A stretch of 64,000 bases of DNA from Nonomuraea montanisoli (GCF_013363975.1 NZ_JABWGN010000003.1:372001-436000); one strand, 5' to 3'; positions 41,109-50,269 are shown, numbered from the stretch's first letter. A program made the numbers and translations. Notes: generated by a model from the letters alone, not told the origin.

Positions 41109-42494
41109 ATGTCCGTGCTCGACAGGGTCTTCGAGCTGAAGGCTCGGGAGACGACCGTCGCGCGCGAGGTGCGCGGCGGGATCACGACCTTCATGGCGAT
41201 GGCCTACATCGTCCTGCTCAACCCCATCATCCTGGCCGGCGCCCACGACGTGACCGGCGCGCGGCTCACGATCGTCCAGCTGACCACCGCCACCGCGCTG
41301 GCGGCGGCGGTCAGCACGCTGCTGATGGCGTTCGTGGGCAACGCGCCGTTCGGGCTGGCGGCCGGCCTCGGGCTGAACGCGGTCGTGGCCTACCAGGCGG
41401 CCCCGTACATGACCTGGGCCCAGGCGATGGGGCTGGTCGTGCTCGAAGGCGTGGTCATCATCGTGCTGGCCGTCACGGGCCTGCGCACGATCATCATGAA
41501 CGCCATCCCGCTCGCGCTCAAGCATGCGATCAGCGTGGGGATCGGGATGTTCATCGCGCTGATCGGGCTGGTCGACGCGGGATTCGTGACCCGCGGGTCG
41601 GGGACGCCGGTGCAGCTCGGCTCGACCGGCCACCTGACGGGCTGGCCGGTCACGCTGTTCTCCTTCGGGCTGCTGCTGATGATCGTCCTGTACGTCCGGC
41701 GGCTGCCCGGGGCGATCCTCATCAGCATCATCGTCACCGCGATCCTGGCGGTGATCGTGGACGCGACGGCCCGCGTGGACCCCCGCTCGTGGGGGGTGGT
41801 GCAGCCGCGGGTGCCCGAACGGCTGATCGCGCCGCCCGACTTCGGGCTGGTGGGCCAGGTCGACGTGTTCGGCGGTTTCGCCCGGGCGGGGGCGCTGACG
41901 GCCTCCGTGGTGCTGTTCACCCTGGTGCTGTCCGGCTTCTTCGACGCGATGGGCACGATCATCGGCGTCGCCGACGAGGCCGGGCTGGTGGACGAGCAGG
42001 GCCGCGTGCCGAGGCTGGGGCGGATCCTCACGGTCGACGGCGTCGCCGGCGTGATCGGCGGGGCGACCAGCTCGTCGGCCAACACGGTCTTCGTCGAGTC
42101 GGCGGCCGGGGTGGGCGACGGCGCGCGGACCGGGCTGGCCGCCGTCGCGACCGGCGCGCTGATGGGGCTCACGCTGCTGTTCACGCCGCTCGCGGGAGTG
42201 GTGCCCGCCGCGGCGGCGGCTCCGGCGCTGGTGCTGGTCGGGGCGCTGATGATGACGCAGAGCCGGAACGTGCCGTGGGAGGACCTGGAGCTGGCCATCC
42301 CGGCGTTCCTGACGATCGCGATGATGCCGTTCACGTACTCGATCACGAACGGGGTGGGCGCGGGCGTGATCTCGTACACGCTCATCAAGGCGGTGCGCGG
42401 GAAGTTCGCGCAGATCCCGTGGCTGCTGTGGGTGGTGTCGGTGATCTTCCTGGCCTACTACGCGATCGACGCCCTGGAGGGGTGGGCCACCTAG
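41109..42494 (+). CDS. NCS2-family purine permease (AzgA-like, guanine/hypoxanthine)
   Basis: 461 residues and about 12-14 membrane segments. EVRGGITTFMAMAYIVLLNP is the AzgA-type N-terminus, PFGLAAGLGLNAVVAY the substrate-site helix, FFDAMGTIIGVADEAGLVD and GATSSSANTVFVESAAGVG the family signatures. GAGGGGGG stands directly before the ATG. Proton-coupled uptake of adenine/guanine/hypoxanthine is typical. Its stop overlaps the stop of the convergent gene in a shared CTAG. Confidence 0.9.
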   Translation: MSVLDRVFELKARETTVAREVRGGITTFMAMAYIVLLNPIILAGAHDVTGARLTIVQLTTATALAAAVSTLLMAFVGNAPFGLAAGLGLNAVVAYQAAPYMTWAQAMGLVVLEGVVIIVLAVTGLRTIIMNAIPLALKHAISVGIGMFIALIGLVDAGFVTRGSGTPVQLGSTGHLTGWPVTLFSFGLLLMIVLYVRRLPGAILISIIVTAILAVIVDATARVDPRSWGVVQPRVPERLIAPPDFGLVGQVDVFGGFARAGALTASVVLFTLVLSGFFDAMGTIIGVADEAGLVDEQGRVPRLGRILTVDGVAGVIGGATSSSANTVFVESAAGVGDGARTGLAAVATGALMGLTLLFTPLAGVVPAAAAAPALVLVGALMMTQSRNVPWEDLELAIPAFLTIAMMPFTYSITNGVGAGVISYTLIKAVRGKFAQIPWLLWVVSVIFLAYYAIDALEGWAT

Positions 42495-43492
42495 CGGATG
42501 TCGGCGCTGTTGCAGGCCACGCCGTTGCCGTCCACGTCGGTGTACCAGCCGTACTCCTCGTGGACGCCCCTGGTGTAGGGGCCGCGGCCGGCGGCCACGG
42601 CCTCCTTGCAGCTCGTGTACCTGCGGTCGGGGGTGCGCCGGCCGCCGGTCGCGGTGTTCGTGCCGCCGGGGGTGGCGGCGTGGGCGGTGGCGGGGTTCGC
42701 CGCGAACGGGTCGGTGACGCCGGTGCCCGGGGTGCTCTGGGTGCCCTGGGTTCCGGGGGTGCTCTGGGTGCCCGGGTTCGTGGCGCCTGGGTCCGTGGCG
42801 CCCGGGTCGGTGGCGCCCGGGTCGGTGGCGCCGGGCGACGGCCGGCCCGCTCCCGGCTGATCCGTGCCGGGCTGGCCGGTGCCGGGCTGGCCGGTCGCGG
42901 GCGGGCCGCCGAGCAGGCGGGCGACCAGGGCCTCGGCCTCCTGCCTGGTGTAGCCCGCGATGCTCAGGCTGTCGCCGTTCATGGTCTGCGTGACGACGGG
43001 CGCGGCGACCACGGTGCGGGGCACCAGCACGACGGCGATCTGCCGCTGGTCGGTGGCCATCTCGTCGATGAGCTCGACCACCTTGTCCTTGAACTTCGGC
43101 GCGATCGCCACGCGCACGGAGTAGGTGCCGTCCTTCTCGCGCACGGGCTCGATCCGCTGGACGGCCTCGACCGTGACGCCGTCCTCCAGCAGGTAGCAGG
43201 TGGTCTGCCGGTCGTCGAGGGCGGCCTCGGCGCCGGGGCACGGCGCGGGCTTCTGCTCCCGGACGGGGGCGAAGTGGATGGGCGTGGGCAGCCGCTGGGG
43301 CGGTGCGCCGCCGAGCAACGGCGCGTCGGGGCTGCGCGTCATGAGGACGGCCACGGTGCCGAGCACGCCCGCGATCACCACGACCAGGACGAGCGAGACG
43401 ATCAACACGATGGTGGTGAGCCGACTGGCCTGCGGCTCCTCCGGGACCGCTGGTGGCGGTTCCTCCGGCTTGTCCATCCTTGGCGACCCCAT
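42491..43492 (-). CDS. Membrane-anchored protein with SecDF-P1-like and excalibur calcium-binding domains
   Basis: 333 residues. Short cytoplasmic tail, transmembrane helix (TTIVLIVSLVLVVVIAGVL, ~26-47), a SecD P1-like domain (QTTCYLLEDGVTVEAVQRIE and TMNGDSLSIAGYTRQEAEAL), then a long linker with repeated GATDP and GTQSTP units and a C-terminal excalibur motif DVDGNGVACN with paired Cys in YTSCKEA. Extracellular. A start at MDKPEE five codons later is possible. Function unknown; could bind Ca2+ at the cell surface. Confidence 0.78.
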   Translation of the reverse strand: MGSPRMDKPEEPPPAVPEEPQASRLTTIVLIVSLVLVVVIAGVLGTVAVLMTRSPDAPLLGGAPPQRLPTPIHFAPVREQKPAPCPGAEAALDDRQTTCYLLEDGVTVEAVQRIEPVREKDGTYSVRVAIAPKFKDKVVELIDEMATDQRQIAVVLVPRTVVAAPVVTQTMNGDSLSIAGYTRQEAEALVARLLGGPPATGQPGTGQPGTDQPGAGRPSPGATDPGATDPGATDPGATNPGTQSTPGTQGTQSTPGTGVTDPFAANPATAHAATPGGTNTATGGRRTPDRRYTSCKEAVAAGRGPYTRGVHEEYGWYTDVDGNGVACNSADIR

Positions 43493-43648
43493 CCCTGACG
43501 TACGGGCTGCCGGTGAGCTTAGCGAGGAGGAGCGGCACCCAGGTAATCAGACGGAGATTCGTGATGCTGTCCTGGGATAAGGCGGGTTTTGGAGGAATAA
43601 GGAGGAGATGGCGGCGATTCTGTCCGGCTGACGAAACGAGGGCGAGTC

Positions 43649-44773
43649 ATGAAGGTCGGCGTTCCCCGCGAGGTCAAGGACAACGAGTACCGCGTCGCGC
43701 TCACACCGGCGGGCGTCCACGAACTGGTGCGCAACGGGCATCAGGTCTTCGTCGAGAGGGATGCGGGCGTCGGCTCGTCCATCCCGGACGTCTACTTCGA
43801 GTCGACGGGGGCCGTGATCCTGGACACGGCGGACGAGGTCTGGGCCGAGGGCGACCTGGTGCTCAAGGTGAAGGAGCCGGTGGCCGAGGAGTACCACCGG
43901 ATGCGCAAGGGGCAGGTCCTGTTCACGTACCTGCACCTGGCGGCCTCCCGCCCCTGCACCACGGCGATGCTCGACTCCGGGGTCACCGGGGTCGCGTACG
44001 AGACCGTGCAGGCCGACAACGGCGCGCTGCCGCTGCTGGCGCCCATGTCGGAGGTGGCGGGCCGGCTCGCGCCGCAGGTGGGCGCCTATCACCTGATGCG
44101 CTCCGGCGGCGGGCGCGGCGTGCTCATGGGCGGCGTCTCCGGCGTGCACGCGGCGAGGGTCGTCGTCATCGGCGCCGGGGTGTCCGGCATGAACGCGGCG
44201 GCCATCGCCCTCGGCATGCAGGCCGAGGTCATGCTGCTCGACCGCAACATCGACAAGCTGCGCCAGGCGGACCTCATCTACCAGGGCCACTGCCAGACGA
44301 TCGCCTCCAACACGCTGGAGATCGAGCGCGCGGTCCTGGAGGCGGACCTGGTCATCGGCGCCGTCCTGGTGCCGGGCGCGCGGGCGCCCAAGCTGGTGAC
44401 CAACGACCTGGTCAGCCGCATGAAGCCCGGCTCGGTGCTGGTGGACGTCTCCATCGACCAGGGCGGCTGCTTCGAGGACTCCCGGCCGACCACGCACGCC
44501 GAGCCGACCTACCAGGTCCACGACTCGGTGTTCTACTGCGTGGCCAACATGCCCGGGGCCGTGCCGCACACCTCGACGTACGCGCTGACGAACGTCACGC
44601 TGCCGTACGCGCTGGCGATCGCCGACCTGGGCTGGCGGCGCGCCATGCACCTGGATCCGGTGCTGGGACGCGGCCTGAGCACCCACGAGGGTCACCTGGT
44701 GAGCCGCCCGGTGGCCGAGGCGCACGGCCTGGAGTGGACGCCTCCCGAGGACGTCATGGGCCGCGCGGCCTAG
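43649..44773 (+). CDS. ald: Alanine dehydrogenase
   Basis: 374 residues. Reversible NAD-dependent deamination of L-alanine to pyruvate. MKVGVPREVKDNEYRVALTP is the family N-terminus; LVLKVKEP and LFTYLHLAAS carry the catalytic Lys and His; VVVIGAGVSGMNAAAIALGM is the NAD loop; SIDQGGCFEDSRPTTH closes the domain. GAGGGCGAG precedes the ATG. Upstream, an AAGGAGGAG sequence is followed by a seven-codon frame MAAILSG ending 28 bases before the start; whether it is translated is unknown. Confidence 0.95.
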   Translation: MKVGVPREVKDNEYRVALTPAGVHELVRNGHQVFVERDAGVGSSIPDVYFESTGAVILDTADEVWAEGDLVLKVKEPVAEEYHRMRKGQVLFTYLHLAASRPCTTAMLDSGVTGVAYETVQADNGALPLLAPMSEVAGRLAPQVGAYHLMRSGGGRGVLMGGVSGVHAARVVVIGAGVSGMNAAAIALGMQAEVMLLDRNIDKLRQADLIYQGHCQTIASNTLEIERAVLEADLVIGAVLVPGARAPKLVTNDLVSRMKPGSVLVDVSIDQGGCFEDSRPTTHAEPTYQVHDSVFYCVANMPGAVPHTSTYALTNVTLPYALAIADLGWRRAMHLDPVLGRGLSTHEGHLVSRPVAEAHGLEWTPPEDVMGRAA

Positions 44774-44813
44774 CGCCGGGGCGAGGGGTCGCCGCCGGGG
44801 GGACGCGCGGCCG

Positions 44814-45392
44814 TCAGACGTGCTCCATGACGAACACCGCGCTCGTGCCGGGGGCGAGGGCGTCGAAGATGTGGGGCACGTCGCCGGGATAGGTCACGTA
44901 GTCGCCCGGCCGCAGCTCGACCGGCTCCTCCGCCGGGCCGGCCAGCGCCCGGCCGGAGGCCAGGACGACGTGCTCGACCGTGCCCGGCGCGTGCGGCGCG
45001 GACAGGCGGGGCTCGCCGGGCCGGGCCGTGACCCGGTACAGGTCGCGGCGGGCGTTCGGCGGGCAGGAGGCCAGCAGGGCGGCCGTGTAGCCGGCGACCT
45101 CCGAGTGGGCGGCGGGCCCCTCCCCCGCCCGCAGGACGCGCGTGGCGGGGCGCGGCGGGTCGACGAGCCGGCTGAACGGCACGCCGAGCGCGGTGGCCAG
45201 CGCCCAGAGCGTCTCGACGCCGGGGTTGCCCGCGCCCGACTCGATCTGGGACAGGGTGGACTTGGCGACGCCGGCCCGTTTGGCCAGTTCGCTCAGGGAG
45301 ATGCCGGCGCGCTCGCGCTCCCGGCGCAGCGAGGCGGCGATCACCGCGATGAGGCCGGGCTCGCCGGCGGGGCCGTTCCCCAAGGCGTTCAC
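44814..45392 (-). CDS. XRE-cupin transcriptional regulator
   Basis: 192 residues. XRE helix-turn-helix (GISLSELAKRAGVAKSTLSQ, IESGAGNPGVETLWALA) plus a cupin half (HAPGTVEHVVLASGRALA and RPGDYVTYPGDVPHIFDA). Start uncertain: GTG at 45392 is only one base from AGGAG, whereas a TTG nine bases inside has a better distance. Divergent from a racemase-family gene. Matching GTTCG...CGAAC dyads lie at both starts, indicating autoregulation and control of the racemase. Confidence 0.8.
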   Translation of the reverse strand: MNALGNGPAGEPGLIAVIAASLRRERERAGISLSELAKRAGVAKSTLSQIESGAGNPGVETLWALATALGVPFSRLVDPPRPATRVLRAGEGPAAHSEVAGYTAALLASCPPNARRDLYRVTARPGEPRLSAPHAPGTVEHVVLASGRALAGPAEEPVELRPGDYVTYPGDVPHIFDALAPGTSAVFVMEHV

Positions 45393-45406
45393 TCTCCTGG
45401 ACAGTC

Positions 45407-45471
45407 GTTCGGTTTGACGAACACTACGGCGCTGGTCCACTCTGACGATACAGCCGTTCGGCATACCGAAC
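45407..45471. promoter_or_regulatory. Twin operators in XRE-cupin/racemase divergent promoter
   Basis: GTTCG GTTTGA CGAAC (45407-45422) lies by the regulator start; GTTCGG CATA CCGAAC (45456-45471), a perfect dyad, lies just before the racemase gene. Centres are 49 bases apart, near five helical turns, which would allow looping. Confidence 0.65.
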
Positions 45472-45487
45472 ACCGGAAGGGAATCCC

Positions 45488-46216
45488 ATGCCCCACCTCG
45501 GCATCCTCGCGCACAGCACGGAGGGCGCGGCGCTCTGCTTCCTGGACTACTGCCAGGAGGGTTTCCGCCGCACCGGCCGCAACGAACATCCCGACGTTAC
45601 GCTCGACTACATCGCCGTGGGCCGCAGCATGGCGGCGTGGGACTCCGGCGACCACGCGGCCGTGCGGCGCACCCTGGCCGTGAGCGTGGACCGGCTGGAA
45701 CGGGCGGGGGCCGCCTTCTTCGCCTGCCCGGACAACACCGCGCACCTCGCGCTCGAACACCCGGGCGCCGACCTGACACTGCCCGGGCTGCACATCGCCG
45801 AGGTGGTCGCGGACCGGGCGGCCGCCGAGGGACACCGGCGCGTCGGCGTGCTCGGCACGCGCTACACCATGGACGGGCCCGTCTACCCGCGGGCGCTGGC
45901 CGCGCGCGGCATCGCCGCCGAGGTCCCCGAGCCCGCCGACCGCGAGACGGTGAACCGGATCATCTTCGAGGAGCTGGTCAACGGCGTCTTCACCGACGCC
46001 TCCCGGCAGGAGTACGTCCACGTCATCGAGCGGCTCGCCGCGCGCGGCTGCGACGCCGTCGCGCTGGTGTGCACCGAGATCCCGCTGCTCGTCACCCCGG
46101 ACGTCGCGCCGCTGCCGACGCTGGACTCGACCCGGCTGCTGGCGCGGGCCGCCTACGAGGTGGCCGTGGGCGAGCGGCCGCTGCCGACGTGGCGCGGCGG
46201 CCCGCTCACGGCCTGA
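45488..46216 (+). CDS. Aspartate/glutamate racemase family protein
   Basis: 242 residues. Two-cysteine active site: FFACPDNTAH (C80) and ALVCTEIPLL (second Cys about residue 200), with LGILAHSTEGAALC at the N-terminus and RVGVLGTRYTMDG at the domain junction. GGAAGGG lies just upstream. Probably isomerises an amino acid or related acid; the substrate is not predictable. Directly under the divergent XRE-cupin regulator. Confidence 0.83.
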   Translation: MPHLGILAHSTEGAALCFLDYCQEGFRRTGRNEHPDVTLDYIAVGRSMAAWDSGDHAAVRRTLAVSVDRLERAGAAFFACPDNTAHLALEHPGADLTLPGLHIAEVVADRAAAEGHRRVGVLGTRYTMDGPVYPRALAARGIAAEVPEPADRETVNRIIFEELVNGVFTDASRQEYVHVIERLAARGCDAVALVCTEIPLLVTPDVAPLPTLDSTRLLARAAYEVAVGERPLPTWRGGPLTA

Positions 46217-46245
46217 TGAGCGGCGCGTGAGGGGACCGACGAGCG

Positions 46246-46956
46246 TTACTTGCTCTGGGTGGGGCTGGCCGTCGGGGCCAGGGTCTCCATCGGCTGCTGC
46301 TGGTTGCCCTTCGGCTCCGGCGGCAGCGGCGCCTGGTCGGCCGTCGTGGTGATCGCGTCAGGACCGCCGCAGATGGCGCCCGGCTCGGGGGTGTCCTTGC
46401 CGTTCTGGAACTTCTTGATGAACGCCGGGAGCTTGGGGTCGTCCGGCTTGTCGAGCTTGAGCTGGTGCCCCCAGGAGGAGACCACGATCGGCGAGGGCAG
46501 GCTGGGGTACGGGCTCATCAGCATGAAGTCCTGCTGGCCGGTGCTGGTCGCCACGGTGCGCAGCGCGTCGACCTGCTGCTTGGGCAGGTCCGGCCGGTAG
46601 GTGATCCACACGGCGCCGTGCTCCATCGAGTGGACGGCGTGCTCGTTGTGGATGGGCTTGGAGTAGATGTCGCACGCCTGCCAGTAGTTGTTGTGCTGGC
46701 CGCCGACGGGCGGGGCCTCCTTGTACGACACCGTGTTCCACACGTGCTGGCCGGCTTCGTAGGAGTAGTTGGAGACCGCGTCGAGCGAGGTCTCGCGGCT
46801 CTGCTTGACCAGGTAGAAGCCGACCCCGCCGACCAGCAGCACGACGACGAGGCCACCCGCGCCCCACATCAGGAACGCCGCGCGGCGCTCCTTGCGCTTC
46901 TGGTCGGCGCGCATCTTCTGCAGATGCTCGCGCCGCGCCTGCGCCTTCTCCTTCAT
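46246..46956 (-). CDS. DUF3105 membrane-anchored protein
   Basis: 236 residues. Basic coiled N-terminus, transmembrane helix (31-50), and an outer domain with the DUF3105 hallmarks PPVGGQHNNYWQACDIY, EHAVHSMEHGAVWITYRPD and VSSWGHQLKLD; the many His/Cys suggest metal binding. C-terminal Pro-rich tail. GGAGG lies five bases upstream of the ATG. Divergent from the DUF305 gene, a common pairing; the two may act together in metal handling at the cell surface (inference). Confidence 0.85.
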   Translation of the reverse strand: MKEKAQARREHLQKMRADQKRKERRAAFLMWGAGGLVVVLLVGGVGFYLVKQSRETSLDAVSNYSYEAGQHVWNTVSYKEAPPVGGQHNNYWQACDIYSKPIHNEHAVHSMEHGAVWITYRPDLPKQQVDALRTVATSTGQQDFMLMSPYPSLPSPIVVSSWGHQLKLDKPDDPKLPAFIKKFQNGKDTPEPGAICGGPDAITTTADQAPLPPEPKGNQQQPMETLAPTASPTQSK

Positions 46957-47090
46957 CCGTCCTCCATCGGCGTGCCAACTCGGGTCACCCTATGCCCTGA
47001 AATCGTATGGGGAGAATAAGGGCTCTCCATGCCGTCCAGCACCGGCGAAGGCGAGGATCCGGTGCCCCGGGTGGGTACGCTGGACACGCC

Positions 47091-47786
47091 ATGGACAACC
47101 CCGAAACCCCAGCAGGGCTCGAAGCTCCGGAGGCGTCCGCGTCCCCGGCGAGGCCCGCCAGGTCCGCGCGCAGCGCGCTGTTCGCCGGCCTCGCCGTCCT
47201 GATCGTCGCCGCGGCGGCGCTCTTCCTCGTGTTCGGCCGGGGCGGCACGCCCGCCGACGCCTCCCCCGAGGCCGGGTTCGCCCGCGACATGGCCGCCCAC
47301 CACGCGCAGGCCGTCGACATGGCGTTCACGATCAGGGACGAGAGCCAGTCGCGGGAGATCCGCAACCTGGCCTACGACATCATCACCACCCAGTCCAACC
47401 AGCGCGGCATGTTCATCGGCTGGCTCCAGCAGTGGGGGCTCGACCAGGCCACCGACCTGCGCCCCATGGCCTGGATGAACGGCCACGGCCACGGCGGCGG
47501 CACCGCCGCCACCCCGGGCGTGATGCCGGGCATGGCGACCCCCGAGGAGCTGGCGAGGCTCAGGACGCTCAAGGGCACGCCGGCCGAGGTGCTGTTCCTC
47601 CAGCTCATGATCCGCCACCACGAGGGCGGCGTGCAGATGGCCCAGGGCCTGCTGCGGCTGTCCGACCGGGAGGAGGTCGCCGACATGGCCGACAAGATCG
47701 TCAAGGGTCAGTCGGGCGAGATCAAGCTCATGACCGAGCTGCTCAGGGCCCGCGGCGCGCAGCCTCTGCCCACGATCCTCAAATGA
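47091..47786 (+). CDS. DUF305 membrane-anchored protein
   Basis: 231 residues. Transmembrane helix (28-48) and two ferritin-like HH motifs: RDMAAHHAQAVDMA and LMIRHHEGGVQMA, characteristic of DUF305. The Met/His/Gly-rich middle (MAWMNGHGHGG, VMPGMATPEE) suggests copper binding. TACGCT ends nine bases before the ATG, so it is leaderless-like. Followed after 19 bases by an oxidoreductase gene. Confidence 0.88.
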   Translation: MDNPETPAGLEAPEASASPARPARSARSALFAGLAVLIVAAAALFLVFGRGGTPADASPEAGFARDMAAHHAQAVDMAFTIRDESQSREIRNLAYDIITTQSNQRGMFIGWLQQWGLDQATDLRPMAWMNGHGHGGGTAATPGVMPGMATPEELARLRTLKGTPAEVLFLQLMIRHHEGGVQMAQGLLRLSDREEVADMADKIVKGQSGEIKLMTELLRARGAQPLPTILK

Positions 47787-47805
47787 TCGCGAGGGTCGGC
47801 GCGCG

Positions 47806-49212
47806 GTGAGCGACCGGGCGGTGGTCGTCGGGTCGGGCCCGAACGGGCTCGTCGCGGCCGTCGCGCTGGCGGCGGCCGGCCGCGAGGTGGTGCTGCTGGA
47901 GGCCGCCGAGCGGTTCGGCGGGGGGCTGCGCTCGGAGGAGCTGACGCTGCCGGGCCGCGTCCACGACGTGGGGGCGACGGTCATGGCGCTGGCCCTGGCC
48001 TCGCCCGCGTTCCGGGAGCTGGGCGTGCAGCGCCTGGTGGAGTTCGCGCACCCGCCGGTGGCCGTCGCCCATCCCCTGGACGACCGGCCGGCGGTGCTGG
48101 TCCACCGCGACGCCCGCCGCACCGCGGAGGGGCTGGGCGCGGACGGCGCGGCGTGGCGGGCGAGCCTGGGGGCGGCGGCCCGCGCCGGACTGCCTCTCAC
48201 CGACCTGCTGCTGAAACCGCTCGGGCCGTGGAGCGGGAGCCCCCGGGCGTTCGCGTCGGCGGCCGCGTTCGGGCTGGCGGGCCTGGCGCCGGCCACGACG
48301 TTCGCCCGGCGGGTGTTCCGCACCCCCGAGGCGCGGGCGGCGTTCGCGGGGCTGGCCGCGCACTCGATGCTCGACCTGCGCGCCCCGCTCAGCGGCGCGT
48401 ACGGCCTCATGCTCGGCACGCTGGCGCACCTGGTGGGCTGGCCGCTGGTCAGGGGCGGGTCCCAGGTGCTGGCCGACGCGCTGGTGGCGCGGCTGCGCGA
48501 GCTGGGCGGGGAGGCGGTCACCGGGCACCGGGTGCGCCGCCTGGCCGACCTCGGCGACGCCGGGACCGTCGTGCTGGACGTGACGCCCCGGCAGTTCCTG
48601 GCGATGGCCGACCTCCCCCCGGCCTACCGGCGGCGGCTGCGGCGCTACCGCTACGGGCCGGCGGTGTTCAAGATGGACTGGGCGCTCGACGGGCCGGTGC
48701 CGTGGCGCGACCCGGCCGTCGCCTCGGCCGGCACCGTCCATCTGGGCGGCACGCTGGAGGAGATCGCGCTCAGCGAGGCGGAGATGGCGCGCGGGCGCCA
48801 CTCGCCCCGCCCGTACGTGCTGCTCGTCCAGCCGTACGCGGCCGACCCCACGCGCGGCGGCCCCACGCTGTGGGCCTACTGCCACGTGCCCCACGGGTCG
48901 CCGGTGGACATGACGGCCGCGATCGAGGCGCAGATCGAGCGGTACGCCCCCGGCTTCCGCGACCGGGTGCTGGCCCGGCACGCGATGGGGCCGGCGGCGC
49001 TGGAGGCGTTCGACGCCAACCTGGTGGGCGGCGACATCGGCGGCGGGCTGGCGAGCCTGGCGCAGTTCGCGCGGCGGCCGGTCTGGTCGCCCGCGCCGTG
49101 GCGTACGCCGCTGCCGGGGGTGTTCCTGTGCTCGGCCGCGACGCCTCCGGGCGCCGGCACCCACGGCATGGGCGGCTGGCAGGCCGCCCGCCTGGCCCTG
49201 CGCGCGAGCTAG
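47806..49212 (+). CDS. FAD-dependent phytoene-desaturase-like oxidoreductase
   Basis: 468 residues. N-terminal dinucleotide loop VVVGSGPNGLVAAVALAAAG and the following VVLLEAAERFGGGLRSEEL, as in CrtI/NAD(P)/FAD-dependent oxidoreductases. The C-terminal FAD motif is VFLCSAATPPGAGTHGMGGWQAA. No carotenoid genes are near; such proteins in actinobacteria are often not carotenoid enzymes. GTG start 19 bases after the DUF305 gene suggests co-transcription. Substrate unknown. Confidence 0.83.
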   Translation: MSDRAVVVGSGPNGLVAAVALAAAGREVVLLEAAERFGGGLRSEELTLPGRVHDVGATVMALALASPAFRELGVQRLVEFAHPPVAVAHPLDDRPAVLVHRDARRTAEGLGADGAAWRASLGAAARAGLPLTDLLLKPLGPWSGSPRAFASAAAFGLAGLAPATTFARRVFRTPEARAAFAGLAAHSMLDLRAPLSGAYGLMLGTLAHLVGWPLVRGGSQVLADALVARLRELGGEAVTGHRVRRLADLGDAGTVVLDVTPRQFLAMADLPPAYRRRLRRYRYGPAVFKMDWALDGPVPWRDPAVASAGTVHLGGTLEEIALSEAEMARGRHSPRPYVLLVQPYAADPTRGGPTLWAYCHVPHGSPVDMTAAIEAQIERYAPGFRDRVLARHAMGPAALEAFDANLVGGDIGGGLASLAQFARRPVWSPAPWRTPLPGVFLCSAATPPGAGTHGMGGWQAARLALRAS

Positions 49213-49231
49213 CCGCCCGCCCCGCCATGTC

Positions 49232-49732
49232 TTACGGCCGGCCCGGACGGCCGGGCGCCTGCGACAGCGGAGCCGCCGGTCGCGGCGTGCGCGGGGGCCG
49301 GGCCGCGCGGGCGGGGCGCCGGATCGCGATGAGCCCCGCCGCCGCGGCCATCCCCACGCACAGCGGCGTGTAGAGGACCAGGTTCAGCCAGAAGAACGGG
49401 GTCGCGGTGTCCGCGCCGATCCCGAGGATCCAGACCAGGCCGGCCGCCGCACGCACCAGCGTCCCGGCGGCCACGGCGCCGGTGATCAGCCGCGCGGGCA
49501 GTCCGCCCCGCCCCCGTGAGCACGCGAGCACCGCCACGGCCCCGGTGGTGAGCACGACGGCGAGCGGCACCAGGACGCGCGGGGTGAAGGGCACCTCGGC
49601 GTTCAGCACCGCCAGCGAGAGCGACCTGACGTCATGGGCGGGCCAGGTGCGGCCGGTCAGCCAGTACAGGTGCGCGGCGGCGTCGGTGAGCAGGACGGCG
49701 GCGGTCAGGGCGCCGAGGCGTGAAGTGTTCAT
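49232..49732 (-). CDS. DUF3995-like small membrane protein
   Basis: 166 residues with four hydrophobic segments; TDAAAHLYWLTGRTW near the start and GLVWILGIGADTATPFFWLN in the third segment recall DUF3995. The C-terminus is an Arg/Pro-rich tail. MNTSRLG taken as start; a TTG three codons upstream is possible. Divergent from the SRPBCC-sigma pair across a perfect palindrome. Function unknown. Confidence 0.6.
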   Translation of the reverse strand: MNTSRLGALTAAVLLTDAAAHLYWLTGRTWPAHDVRSLSLAVLNAEVPFTPRVLVPLAVVLTTGAVAVLACSRGRGGLPARLITGAVAAGTLVRAAAGLVWILGIGADTATPFFWLNLVLYTPLCVGMAAAAGLIAIRRPARAARPPRTPRPAAPLSQAPGRPGRP

Positions 49733-49761
49733 ACCCGGCAAGAGCCGGCCAACAGCCCGAT

Positions 49762-49775
49762 GGTTCCATGGAACC
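49762..49775. promoter_or_regulatory. Perfect 14-base palindrome in divergent gap
   Basis: GGTTCCATGGAACC lies between the DUF3995-like gene and the SRPBCC gene. Candidate operator for a dimeric regulator; none is adjacent. Confidence 0.5.
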
Positions 49776-49798
49776 TTTCGCGCCTTCCCCGCCTCTGG

Positions 49799-50269
49799 AT
49801 GGACATGAGCTGGCCTGTTGCCGACCTGGACCCCGTACGACGGCTGCGCGCGCTCGCCGCCGCCATCCCCGGGGCGTACGTCGCCGAGCGCGTCATCCCC
49901 GCCCCCTTCGCGACGGTCTGGGCCGTGGCGGGCGACCTGGAGAAGGAGTTCGGCACCTTCGAACCCGACATGCGCCGGCTCGTCGTCGAGTCCGCGCGCC
50001 CGGACGGCCGCCTGGTGGCCAGGGCGCGCAGCCGGTACGGCATGCGCGCCCGGTTCGACGTGGACCTGCGGCCGGGCTGGTGCTGGATGCAGAGCCGGTT
50101 CCTGCTCGTGGGCCTGGCGGCGCGGCCGGTGCCGGAGGGAACCCTGGTCGCGCAGACGGGCGGGGTCCGCGTCCCGGGCCGCGCCGCGCTGGTGCCGTGG
50201 GGTGTGCGAGCGGCCGGGGACAGGGCGCTGGCCCGGCTCGCGGCCCGGGTCGCCGGGAGCCCGTCGTGA
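49799..50269 (+). CDS. SRPBCC (START-like) domain protein
   Basis: 156 residues. Helix-grip fold features: YVAERVIPAPFATVWAVAGD, FGTFEPDMRRLVVES, RARFDVDLRPGWCWM. These bind hydrophobic ligands or act as cyclases. MDMSWPVAD chosen as start; a longer ATG at 49760 would overlap the palindrome and adds atypical residues. Its stop overlaps the GTG of the ECF sigma gene, so this ligand-binding protein may be the sigma factor's partner in place of an anti-sigma factor. Confidence 0.7.
   Translation: MDMSWPVADLDPVRRLRALAAAIPGAYVAERVIPAPFATVWAVAGDLEKEFGTFEPDMRRLVVESARPDGRLVARARSRYGMRARFDVDLRPGWCWMQSRFLLVGLAARPVPEGTLVAQTGGVRVPGRAALVPWGVRAAGDRALARLAARVAGSPS

Noticed and set aside
36747..43538. A 2263-codon open frame on the minus strand
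   Set aside because: Only its last 558 codons (PucR) are real. The rest is the antisense of the xanthine dehydrogenase and permease genes; long antisense frames are common at this GC content.
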